In this document: positions 11,153 through 23,119 of the stretch, in pieces
Numbering within the stretch: position 1 is the stretch's first letter
Layout: every line of letters starts with the position of its first letter
NCBI RefSeq assembly: GCF_937616625.2
Contig: NC_065574.1
Coordinates: 26,476,501-26,540,500, forward strand
Source: Mercurialis annua
Lineage: Eukaryota; Streptophyta; Magnoliopsida; Malpighiales; Euphorbiaceae
DNA: 64,000 nt
Direction of reading: 5' to 3'
Position numbers and translations under genes: made by a program
Notes under the pieces: model-generated
What the model was told of the DNA's origin: nothing
Databases searched by the model: none
What the model saw: the letters and a program-made list of their open reading frames with translations, nothing else

Positions 11153-14100
11153 CATTAACATTCTTATTTCGCGTCACAATTCTATCTAACGCATTGTTCT
11201 AATTACCTAAGCATGGTTAGTTTATATTAGGCAAACTGTGCGTGAAAAGTGAAATAGATTAGTATGTCGCGTCTCAAGTCTTTTTGACGCGTAGTTCCGA
11301 TTACCTAAGCATGGTTAGGTTAAATTACGCAAAGAGTGCAGAAAAAGTGATGCTAGATTGGTATGTCGCGTCTCAAGTCTCCTTATCGCGTCTCAAGTCT
11401 TTACCTAAGCATGGTTAGGTTATATTCCGCAAAGTGTGCGTTAATAGTGACAATAGATTAGTATGTCGCGGCTCATGTCTCTTTAACGCGTCGTTTCGAT
11501 TACCTAAGCATGGTTAGGTATAGAGAAAAGTGACGCTAGATTAGTATGTCGCGTCACAAGTCTCTCTAACACGTCGTCCCGATTACCTAAGCATGGTTTG
11601 GTTATATTACGCAAAGTGTACGTTAAAAGTGACGTTTGATTACTATGTCGCGTCAAGAGTTTCTTTAACGCGTCGTTCCGATTACCTTAAGCGTGGTTAG
11701 GTTATATTACGCAAAGTGCGCGTGAAACGTGAATTTAGATTAGTATGTCGTGTCTCAAGTCTCTTTAACGCGTCGTTTCGATTACCATGCTTAAGTCGCA
11801 TCACAAGTCTCTCTAACGCGTCGTTCCGATTACCTAAGCATGGTTAGTTTATATTATGGAAAGTGTGCATTAAAAGTGAAGCTAGATTACTTTGTCGCGT
11901 CACAAGTGTCTCTAACGCGTCGTTCCGATTACCTAATCATGGCTAGGTTATATTACACACAAAGTGTGCGTTATAATTTACGGTAGAGTACTATGTTGCG
12001 TCACAAATCACTTAAACGCGTCGTTTCGATTACCTAAGCATGGTTAGGTTATATTACGTAAAATGTTCGTGAAAAGAGACGCTAATTTTGTATGTTGCGT
12101 CTCAAGTCTCTTTAACGCGTTGTTCCGATTAACTAAGCATGGTTAGGTTATATTACGCAAAGTGTGCGTGAAAAGTGACAGTAGATTAGTTTGTCGCGTC
12201 TCAATTCTCTTTAACGCGTTGTTTTGATTACATAAGCATGGTTAGGTTGCATTAAGCAAAGTGTGCGTGAAAAGTGACGCTAGATTAGTATGTCGCGTCT
12301 CAACTCTCATTAACGCATCGTTTCGATTATCATGCTTATGTCGCGCCACAAGTCTCTCTAACGCGTCGTTCCGATTACATAAGCATGGTTAGGTTACGCA
12401 AAGTGTGCGTGAAAAGTGACGATAGATTAGTATGTCGGGTCTCAAGTCTCTTTAACTCGTCGTTCCGATTACCTAAGTATTGTTACGTTATATTACGCAA
12501 AGTGTGCGTAAAAAGCGACGCTAGATTAGTATGTCGCGCCTCAAGTCTCTTTAATGCGTCGTTTTGATTACTATGCTTATGTCGCGTCACAAGTCTCTTT
12601 AACGCGTCGTTCCGAAAATCTAAGCATGGTTAGGTTATATTACACAAAGTGTTCGTGAAAAGTTACGCTTGATTATTATGTCGCGTCTCATGTCTCTTTA
12701 ACGCGTCCGTCCCATTACCTATGCGGTTAGATTAAATTATGTAAGGTGTCCGTGAAAAAAGACGCTAGATTAGTATGTTGCATCTAAAGTCTCGTTAAGG
12801 GGTCTTTTCATTACCATTCTTACGTCGCGTCACAAGTCTCTCTTACACATCGTTCCAATTACCTAAGCATGGTTAGTTTACAATACTCAAAGTGTGCGAG
12901 AAAAGTGGAATAGATTAGTAAGTCGCGTCTCATGTCTTTTTAACGCGTCGTTTCGATTGCCTAAGGTGTGAGTGAAAAGTGACGCTAGATTAGTATGTGG
13001 CGGCTCAAGTCTCTTTAACGCGTTGTTCCGATTAACTAAGCATGGTTAGGTTATATTACGAAAAGTGTGCGTGAAAAGTGAGGCTAGATTAGTTTGTCGC
13101 GTCTCAAGTCTCTTTCACGCAAAGTTTCGATTACTTATGTATGGTTAGGTTATATTACGCAAAGCGTGCGTGAAAAGTGACGCTAGATTAGTATGTCGCG
13201 TCTCATCTCTCATTAACGCATCGTTTCGATTACCATGCTTATGTCACGCCACAAGTCTCTCTAACGCGTCGTTCCGATTACCTAAGCATTGATAGGATAT
13301 ATTACGCAAAATGTGCGTGAAAAGTGAAGCGATATTAGTATGTCGCGTCTCAAGTCTCTTTGACGCGTCGTTTCAATTACCATACTTATGTCGCGTCAAA
13401 AGTCTCTCTAACAAGTCGTTCCGATTACCTAAGCATGTATAGGTTATATTATCCAAAGTGTGCGTGAAAAGTGACGCTAGATTAGTATGTCGCGTCACAA
13501 GTGTCTCTAACCCCCCGTCTTTCCTATTACCTAAGCATGGTTCTGCTGTATTACGCAAAGTGTGCGTGAAAAGTGACGCTAGATTAGTATGTCGCGTCTC
13601 ATGTCTCTTTAACGCGTCCGTCCCATTACCTATGCGGTTACATTAAATTCCGCAAGGTGTCCGTGAAAAATGACGCTAGATTAGTATGTTGCGTCTAAAG
13701 TCTCGTTAAGGGGTCGTTTCTTTACCATTCATACGTCGCGTCACAAGTCTCTGCAACGCGTCGTTCCAATTACCTAAGCATGGTTAGTTTACAATACTCA
13801 AAGTGTGCGAGAAAAGTGAAATAGATTAGTAAGTCGCGTCTCATGTCTTTTTAACGCGTCGTGAGTGAAAAGTGACGCTAGATTAGTATGTGGCGGCTCA
13901 AGTCTCTTTAACGCGTTGTTCCGATTAACTAAGCATGGTTAGGTTATATTATGCAAAGTGTGCGTGAAAAGTGAGGCTAGATTAGTTTGTCGCGTCTCAA
14001 TTCTCTTTAACGCGACGTTTTGATTACTTATGTATGGTTAGGTTATATTACGCAAATTGTGCGTGAAAAGTGACGCTAGATTAGTATGTCGCGTCTCATC

Positions 14101-15329
14101 TCTCTTTAACGCGTCGTTTCGATTACCATGCTTATGTCGCATCACAAGTCTCTCTAACGCGCCGTTCCAATTACCTAAGCATTGATAGGTTATATTACGC
14201 AAAAATGTGCGTGAAAAGTGAAGCGATATTAGTATATCGCGTCTCAACTCTCTTTGACGCGTCGTTTCAATTACCATACTTATGTCGCGTCAAAAGTCTT
14301 TCTAACGCGTCTTTCCTATTATCTAAGCATGGTTAGGTTATATTATCCAAGATGTGCGTGAAAAGTGACGCTAGATTAGTATGTCGCGTCACAAGTCTCT
14401 CTAACGCGTCTTTCCTATTATCTAAGCATGGTTCGGCTATATTACGCAAAGTGTGCGTGAAAAGTGACGCTAGATTAGTATGTCGCATCTAAAGTCTATT
14501 TAAGGCATCGTTTCATTAGCATTCTTATTTCGCGTCACAAGTCTCTCTAACGCATCGTTCCAATCACCTAAGCATGGTTAGTTTATACTACGCAAATTGT
14601 GTGTGAAAAGTGAAATAGATTAGTATGTCGTGTCTCAAGTCTTTTTGACGCGTAATTCCGATTACCTAAGTATGGTTAGGTTAAATTACGCAAAGAGTGC
14701 GGAAAAAGTGATGCTAGATTAGTATGTTGTGTCTCAATTCTTTTTAACGCGTCATTCCGATTACCTAAGCATGGTTAGGTTATATTACGCAAAGTGTGCG
14801 TTAAAAGTGACAATAGATTAGTATGTCGCGTCTCATGTCTCTTTAACGCGTCGTTTCGATTACCTAAGCATGGTTAGGTATTTCACGCAAAGTGTGCGTG
14901 AAAAGTGACGCTAGATTAGTATGTCGCGTCTTAAGTGTCTTTAACCCGTTGTTTCAAATACCATGCTTATGTCGCGTCACAAGTCTCTCTAACGCGTCGT
15001 CCCGATTACCTAAGCAAGGTTTGGTTATATTACGCAAAGTATGCGTTAAAAGTGACGCTAAATTACTATGTTGCATCACAAGTTTCTTTAACACGTCGTT
15101 CCGATTATCTAAGCGTGGTTAGGTTATATTATGCAAAGTGTGCGTGAAACGTGACTCTAGATTAGTATATCGCGTCTTAAGTCTCTTTAACGCGTCGTTT
15201 CGATTACCATGCTTAAGTCGCATCACAAGTCTCTCTAACGCGTCGTTCCGATTACCTAAGCATGGTTAGTTTATATTATGGAAAGTGTGCGTTAAAAGTG
15301 CAGCTAGATTACTATGTCGCGTCACAAGT
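11153..15329 (+). repeat. Segmental duplication, copy B of the segment at 1-4140
   Basis: This is collinear with 1-4140 at offsets of 11152-11189. Matching peculiarities include GTGAGTGAAAAGTGACGC without its usual upstream half (2674 and 13860) and GCAAAAATGTGCG (3009 and 14198). At about 15330 the correspondence jumps. Downstream sequence matches 6385-7540 (offset 8945) rather than only 4141 onward. Confidence 0.9.
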
Positions 15330-16485
15330 CTCTTTAGCGCATCATACCGATTACCTAAGCATGGTTAGGTTATATTACGCAAATTGTGCGTGAAAAGTGA
15401 CCCTAGATTAGTATGTCGCGTCTCAAGTCTCTGTAACGCGTCGTTTCGATTACCATGCTTATGTCGCATCACAAGTCTCGCTAACGCGTCGTTTACGATT
15501 ACCTGATCATGGTTAGGTTACATTACGCAAAGTGTGTGTTAAAATTTACGGTAAAGTATTATGTCGCGTCACAAGTCACTCAACGCGTCGTACCGATTAC
15601 CTAAGCATGGTTAGGTTATATTACGCAAAGTGTGCGTGAAAAGTGACGCTAGATTAGTATGTTGCGTCTCAAGTCTCCTTAACGCGTTGTTCCGATTAAC
15701 TAAGCATGGTTAGGTTGTTATATTACGCAAAGTGTCCGTGAAAAGTGACGGTAGATTAGTTTGTCGCGTCTCAAGTCTTTTTAACTCGTTGTTTTGATTA
15801 TATAAGCACGGTTAAGTTATATTACGCAAAGTGTGCGTGAAAAGTAACGCTAGATTAGTATGTCGCGTCTCAACTCTCTTTAACGAGTCGTTTCGATTAC
15901 CATGCTTGTGTCGCGTCACAAGTCTCTCTAACGCGTCGTTCCATTTACATAAGAATTGTTAGGTTATATTACGCAAGATGTGCATGAAAAGTGACGCTAG
16001 ATTAGTATGTCGCGTCTCAAGTCTCTTTAACGCATCGTTTTGATTACCATGCTTATGTCGTGCCACTAGTCTCTCTAACCCGTCGTTCTGATTACCTTGG
16101 CATGGTTAGGTTATATTACGCAAAGTGTGCGTGAAAAGTGACGCTAGATTAGTACGACGCGTCTCAAGTCTTTTTAACGCGTCGTTCCAATTACATAAGC
16201 ACGGTTAGGTTAGGTTACGCAAAGCGTGCGTCAGAAGTGACGATAGATTAGTATGTCGCGTCTCAAATCTCTTTAACTCGTCGTTCCGAATACGTATGCA
16301 TCATTAGGTTATATTACGCAAAGTGTGCATAAAAAGTGACAATAGATTATTATGTTGCGTCTCAAGTCTCTTTAACGCGTCTTTTTGATTACTATGCTTA
16401 TGTCGCGTCACAAGTCTCTTAAACGCGTCGTTCCGAACACATAAGCATGGTTAGGTTACATTACACAAAGTGTGCGTGAAAAGTG
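15330..16485 (+). repeat. Sub-block copy collinear with 6385-7540
   Basis: It carries the same series of variants (CATCATACCGATTACC, TTTACGGTAAAGTATTATG, GGTTGTTATATTACG, AAGCACGGTTAGGTTAGG and GCATCATTAGGTTATATT) in the same order as 6385-7540. It directly follows the copy of 1-4140. Confidence 0.87.
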
Positions 16486-16639
16486 ACTTTAGATTAGTAT
16501 GTTGCGTCTCAAGTCTCTTTAACGCGTTGTTCCGATTAACTAAGCATGGTTAGGTTTTATTACGCAAAGTGTGCGTGAAAAGTGACGCTAGATTAGTATG
16601 TCGCATCTCAAGTCTCTTTAACGTGTCGTTTCGATTACC

Positions 16640-19600
16640 TGAGCATGGTGAGGTTATATTACGCAAAGTATGCGTGAAAGGTGACGATAGATTAGTATGT
16701 CGCATCTCAAGTCTCTTTAACGCGTTGTTTCGATTACCTGAGCATGATTAGGTTATATTACGAAAAGTGTGCGTGATAAGTGATGCTAGAATAGTATGTC
16801 GAGTCTGAAGTCTCTTTAACGCGTCGTTTCGTTTACCATGCTTATGTTGCGTCACAATTCTCTCTAACGCGTCGTTCTGATTACCTATGCATGGTTAGTT
16901 TATATTATGAAAAGTGTGCATTAAAAGTGAAGCTAGATTACAATGTCGCGTCATTAGTCTTTTTAAATGCGTCGTTCTTATTACCTAAGCATGGCTAGGT
17001 TATATTACGCAAAGTGTGCGTGAAATGTGACGGTAGATTAGCATATCGCGTCTCCAGTCTCTTTAAAACGTCAGTTCGATTACCATGACTATGTCGCGTC
17101 ACAAGTCTCTCTATCGCCTCGTTCCGAGTGTGCGTGAAAAGCGACAGTAGATTAGTATGTCGTCTCTCAAGTCTCTTTAATGCGTCGTTTCGATTACCAT
17201 GCTTATATCGCGTCACAAGTCTCTTAAACGCGTTGTTCCGATTATCTAACCATGGGTTATATTACGCAAAGTGCGCGTGAAAAGTGATGATAGATTATAG
17301 TATGTCGCGTCTCAAGTTTCATTAACTCGTCGTTTCGATTAACTAATAATGGTTAGGTTATATTATGCAAAAGGTGCATAAAAAGTGATGCTAGTTTAGT
17401 ATGTGGCATCTCAAGTCTCATTTATGCGTCGTTTCGATTACCTAAGCATAGTTAGGTTATATTACACAAAGTGTGCGAGAAAAGTGACGGTAGATTAGTA
17501 TGTCGTGTCTCAAGTGTCTTTAACGTGTCGTTTCAACTACCAAGCTTATGTCGATTCACAAGTCTCACTAACGCGCCGTTCCGATAACCTAAGCATGCTT
17601 AGGTTACATTACGCTAAGTGTGCGTGAAAAGTGACGTTAGATTAGTATGTCGCGTCTAAAGTCTCTTTAACGCGTCGTTTTGATTACCATGTTTATGTCG
17701 CGTCAAAAGTCTCTCAATCGCGTCGTTCCGATTACCTAAGCATGATTAGGTTATATTACGCAAAGTGTGCATAAAAAGGGACGCTAGATTACTTTGTCGA
17801 GTAACAAATTTCTTTAACGCGTCATTTAGATTTCCATGCTTATGTCGCGTCACGAGTTTCTCTAACGCGTCGTTCTGATTACCTAAGCATGGTTATGTTA
17901 TATAATGGAAAGTGTGCGTTTAAAGTGAAGCTAGATTACTAATTCGCGTCACAAGTCTCTTTAACGCATCGTTCGATTACCTAAGCATAGTTAGGTTATA
18001 TTACGCAAAGTGTGCGTGAAAAGTGACTCTATATTAGTATGTCGTGTCACAAGTCTCTCTAACGCGTTGTTCCGATTACCTAAGCATGGTTAGGTTATAT
18101 TATGCAAAGTGTACGTGAAAAGTGTGCGTGAAAATTTACGCTAGATTAGTATGTCGTGTCTCAAGTCTCTTTAACGCTTCGTTTCAATAACCATACTTAT
18201 TTCGCGTCACAAGTCTCACTAACACGTTGTTTCGATTACCATGCTTATGTCGCCTCACAAGTCTCTTTAGCGCATCATTCCGATTACCTAAGCATGGTTA
18301 GGTTATATTACGCAAAATGTGCGTGAAAAGTGACGCTAGATTAGTATGTCGTATCTTTAGTCTCTTTAACGCGTCATTCAATTACCTAAGCATGGTTAGG
18401 TTATATTACGCAAAGCGTGCGTGAGAAGTGACGCTATATTAGTATGTAGAGTCTCAAGTCTCTTTAACGCGTCGTTTCAATTACCATGCTTATTTCACGT
18501 CACAAGTCTCACTAACGCGCCGTTCCGATTACCTAAGCATGGTTAGGTTATATTACGCAAAGTGTGCGTGAAAAGTGACGCTAGATTAGTATGTCGCGTC
18601 ACAAGTCTCTTTAACTTGTCATTCCGATTACCTAAGCATGGTTAGGTTATTACGCAAAGTGTGCGTGAAAAGTGACGCTAGATTAGTATCTCGTGTCTCA
18701 AGTCTCTTTAACGCGTCGTTTCGATTACATGATTATGTCGCGTCACAAGTATCTCTAACGCGGCTTTCCGATTACCTAAGCGTTTGGTTATATTACGGAA
18801 AGTGTGAGTTAAAAGTGACGCTAGATTACTATGTCGCATCATAAGTCTCTTTAACGCGTCGTTCTGATTACCTAAGCATGGTTAGGTTATATTACGCAAA
18901 GTGTGCGTAAAAAGTGACGCTAGATTAGTATGTCGCGTCACAAGTCTCATTAACCGTCGTTCAGATTACCTAAGCATGGTTAGGTTATATTATGCAAAGT
19001 GTGCTTGAAATGTGACGCTAGATTAGTGTGTTGCATGACAAGTTTCTTTATCGCATCACCTAAGCATGGTTCGGTTATATTACAGTAAGTGTGCCTTAAA
19101 AGTGACACTAGATTAGTATGTCGCGTCACAAATCTCATTAACGCGCCGTTTTGATTACCTATGCATGGTTAGGATATATTACGCAAAGTGTGCGTGAAAA
19201 GTGACTCTAGATTACTATGTCACGTCACAAGTCTCTTTAATGCGTCGTTTCAATTACCATGCTTAGGTCGCATCACAAGTCTCTCTTACAAGTCGTTCCG
19301 ATTACCTAAGCATGGTTAGGTTATATTATGCAAAGTATGCGTGAAAAGTGACGCTAGATTAGTATGTCGTGTCACACGTCTCTCTAAAGCATCGTTCCTA
19401 TTACCTATGCATAGTTAGGTTATATTACGCAAAGTGTGCGTGAAAAGTGACACTAGATTAGTATGTCGCATCTCAAGTATCTTTAAGGCATCGTTTCATT
19501 AGCATTCTTATTTCGCGTCACAAGTCTCTCTAAGCATGGTTAGTTTATATACGCAAATTGTGCGTGAAAAGTGAAATAGATTGGTATGTTGTGTCTCAAG

Positions 19601-20480
19601 TCTTTTTAACGCGTCGTTCCGATTACCTAAGCATGGTTATGCTATATTACGCAAAGTATGCGTTAGAAGTGATAATTGATTAGTATGTCTTGTCTCATGT
19701 CTCGCGTCGTTTCGATTATCCAAGCATGGTTAGGTATATTACGCAAAGTGTGCGTGAAAAGTGACGCTAGATTAGTATGTCGCTTCTCAAGTGTCTTTAA
19801 CCTATTTTTTTCGAATACCATGCATATGTCGCGTCACAAGTCTCTCTAACGCGTCGTCCCGATTACCTAAGCATGGTTTGGTTATATTACGCAAAGTGTG
19901 CGTTAAAAGTGACGCTAGATTACTATGTCATGTAACAAGTTTCTTTAACGCGTCGTTCTGATTACCTAAGAGTTGTTAGGTTATATTACGCAAAGTGAGC
20001 GTGAAACATGACCCTAGATTAGTATGTCGCGTCGCAAGTCTCTTTAACGCATTGTTTTGATTACCATGCTTAAGTCGCATCACAAGTCTTTTTAACGCGT
20101 CGTTCCGATTACCTCAGCATGGTTAGTTTATATTATGGAAAGTCTGCGTTATAAGTCAAGCTAGATTACTATCTCGCGACACAAGTCTCTTTAACGCATC
20201 TTTCCGATTACCTTACATGGTTAGGATATATTACGCAAAGTGTGCGTGAAAAGTGACGCTAGATTAGTATGTCGCGTCTCAAGACTCAGTAACGCGTCAT
20301 TTTGATTACCATGCTTATGTCGCGTCACAAGTCTCTCTAACGCGTCGTTCCGATTACCTAATTATTGTTAGGTTATATTATGCAAATTATGTGTTAAAAT
20401 TTACGGTAGAGTACTATGTCGCGTCACAAGTCACTTCAACGCGTCGTTCCGATTACCTAAGCATGGTTAGGTTATATTAC
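16640..20480 (+). repeat. Large paralogous segment, copy 1 (counterpart at 52.66-56.44 kb)
   Basis: Unit order and rare variants are shared with 52660-56440: CTGAGCATGGTGAGG, TTTTTAAATGCGTCG, a truncated unit CGTTCCGAGTGTGCGTG, GGTTATTACGCAAAG, GTCTCATTAACCGTCG and TCATGTCTCGCGTCG. Offsets are close to 36.0 kb on the left and 35.9 kb on the right. The copies are clearly more diverged than the 3.4-kb units in block 2. Confidence 0.85.
17588..17603. repeat. Perfect 16-bp palindrome CCTAAGCATGCTTAGG
   Basis: The common unit has CCTAAGCATGGTTAGG, a palindrome with one mismatched pair. Here G to C makes it perfect. Other perfect copies are at 22209-22224 and 53519-53534. Each is in the subtype preceded by TCTCACTAACGCGCCGTTC, so they descend from one unit rather than arising independently. 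Confidence 0.85.
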
Positions 20481-22208
20481 GCGAAGTGTGATTAGTATGT
20501 TGCGTCTCAAGTCTCTTTAACGAGTTGTTCCGATTAACTAAGCTTGGTTAGGGTATATTACGCAAAGTGTGCATGAAAAGTGACGTTAAATTAGTATGTC
20601 GCGTCTCAACTCACTTTAACGCGTCGTTTCGATTACCATGCTTATGTCGCGTCACAAGTCTCTCAAACGTTTCGTTTCGATTACCTAAGCATGGTTAGGT
20701 TATATTATGCAAAGTGTGCGCGAAAAGTGACGCTAGATTAGTATATTGCGTCTCAAGTCTCATCAACGTGTTGTTTCGATTAACTAAGTATGGATAGGAT
20801 AGGTTACGCAAAATATGCGAGAAAAAATTGTTCCGATTAACTAAGTATGGATAGGTTATATTACGCAGACTGTGCGTGAAAAGTGACGCTAGATTAGTAC
20901 GTCGCTTCTAAAGTTTCTTTAACACGTCGTTCCAGTTACCTAAGCATGGATGGATTATATTACACGCAAAGAGTGCGTAAAAAGTGATGCTAGATTTGTA
21001 AGACGTGTCTCAAGTCTCTTTAACGCGTCGTTCCGATTACATATGAGAAGTTTCTTTAACACGTTGTTAGGTCATATTAACGCAAACTATGTGTTAAAAG
21101 TGACAATAGATTAGTATGTAGCGTTTGAAGTCTTTTTAACGAGTCGCTCCGATTAACTAAGCATGGTTAGGTTATATTACGCAAAGTGTGCGTGAAAAGA
21201 GACGGTAGATTAGTATGTCACGTCTCAAGTCTCTTTAACGCGTCGTTTCGATTACCATGCTTATGTCGCGTCACAAGTCTCTCTAACACGTTGTTCCGAT
21301 TACCTAAGCATGGTTAGGTTATATTACGCATAGTGTGCGTAAAAAGGGACAAGTTTCTATAACCCGTCGTTTTGATTACCATGCTTATGTCGCCTCACGA
21401 GTCTCTCTAACGCATCATTCCGATTACCTGAGCATGGTTAGATTATATTATGGAAAGTGTGCGTTAAAAGTGAAGCTAGATTACTATGTCGCGTCACAAG
21501 TCTCGTTAATGCGTCGTTCCGATTACCTATGCAAGGTTAGGTTATATTATGCAAAGTGTGCGTGAAAAGTGACGCTATATTAGTATGTCGTGTCACAAGT
21601 CTCATTAATGTGCTGTTGCGATTAACTAAATATATGGTTAGGTTATATTACGCAGTGTGCGTTAAAAGTGACGCTAGATTAGTATGTCGCGTCTCAAGTC
21701 TCTGTAAGGCGTCGTTTCGATTACCTTCTCATGTCGCATCACAAATCTCTCTAACGTGTCGTTCCAATTACCTAAGCATGGTTAGTTTATATTACGCAAA
21801 GTTTACGTGAAAATTTACTATAGATTATTCTATCGCGTCTCAAGTCTTTTTGACGCGTCGTTTCAATTACCTAAGCATGGTTGAGATATACTACGCAAAG
21901 AGTACGTAAAAAGTGATGCTAGATTAGTATGACGTGTCTGAAGTCTCTTTAATGCCTCTCTCCGATTACCTAAGCATGATTAGTTTATACTACGCAAAGT
22001 GTGTGTTAATAATAGATTAGTATGTCGTGTCTGAAGTGTTTTTAACGCGTCGTTCCGATTACCTATGCATGGTTAGGTTATATTACACAAAGTGTGCGTG
22101 AAAAGTGACGGTGGATTAGTATGTCGTGTCTCAAGTCTCTTTAATGCGTCGATTCAATTACCATGCTTATGTCGCGTCATAAGTCTCACTAAGGCGCCGT
22201 TCCGATTA

Positions 22209-22224
22209 CCTAAGCATGCTTAGG
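22209..22224. repeat. Perfect 16-bp palindrome, second copy
   Basis: Same perfect dyad as at 17588, in the paralogous unit. The next related unit near 23675 has lost the final G (CCTAAGCATGCTTAGA). Confidence 0.83.
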
Positions 22225-22860
22225 TTATATTACGCAAAGTATGCGTGAAAAGTGACGTTAGAATAGTATGTCACGTCTCAAGTCTATTGTCACAAGTCTC
22301 TCTAACGCGTCGTTCCGATTACCTAAGCATGGTTAGGTTATATTACGCAGAGTGTGCGTGAAAAGTGATAATTGATTAGTATGTCGCATCTCAAGTCTCT
22401 TTAACGCGTCGTTTCGATTACCATGCTTATGTCGCATCACAAGTCTCTTTAACGCGTCGTTCTGATTATCCAAGCATGGGTTATATTACGCAAAGTGTGC
22501 GTGAAAAGTGACGCTAGATTAATATGCCGCGTCTCAAGTCCCATTAACGTGTCGTTCCGATTACCTAAACATGATTAGGTTATATTACGCAACATTTGCC
22601 TGAAAAGTGACGCTAGATTAGTATGTCGCAGCTCAAGTCTCTTTAACGCGTCGTTTCGATTACCGGAGCATGGTTTGTTTATATTACGCAAAGTGTGCGT
22701 GAAAAGTGACGGTAGATTAGAATGTTGCATCTCAAGTCTCTTTAATGCGTCGTCTTGATTACCTGAGAATGGTTAGGTTATATTACGCAAAGTGTGCGTG
22801 AAAAGTTACCCTAGAATAGTATGTCGCGTCTCAAGTCTCTTTAACGCGTCGTTTCGATTA

Positions 22861-22956
22861 CAATGTTTATGTTGCGTCACAAGTCTCTCTTACGCGTCGC
22901 TTCGATTACAATGTTTATGTTGCGTCACAAGTCTCTCTTACGCGTCGTTCTGATTA
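22861..22956 (+). repeat. Near-exact tandem duplication of a 48-bp S module
   Basis: CAATGTTTATGTTGCGTCAC starts at 22861 and again at 22909, exactly 48 bp later. The two units share CTCTCTTACGCGTCG. The related segment near 52.85 kb has a single S unit here. Confidence 0.88.
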
Positions 22957-23119
22957 CCTAAGCATGGCTATTTTACATTATGGAAAGTGTGCATTAAAAG
23001 TGAAGCTAGATTACTATGTCGCGTCATAAGTCTCTTTAACGCGTCGTTCTGATTACCTAAGCATAGTTAGGTTATATTACGCAAAGTGTGCGTAAAAAGT
23101 GACGCTAGATTAGCATGTC

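Noticed and set aside
17955..17985. RNA polymerase III B-box resemblance (GTTCGATTACC variants) suggesting tRNA-derived repeats
   Set aside because: The consensus is GTTTCGATTACC or GTTCCGATTACC, which breaks the B-box spacing. No A box or cloverleaf could be drawn.
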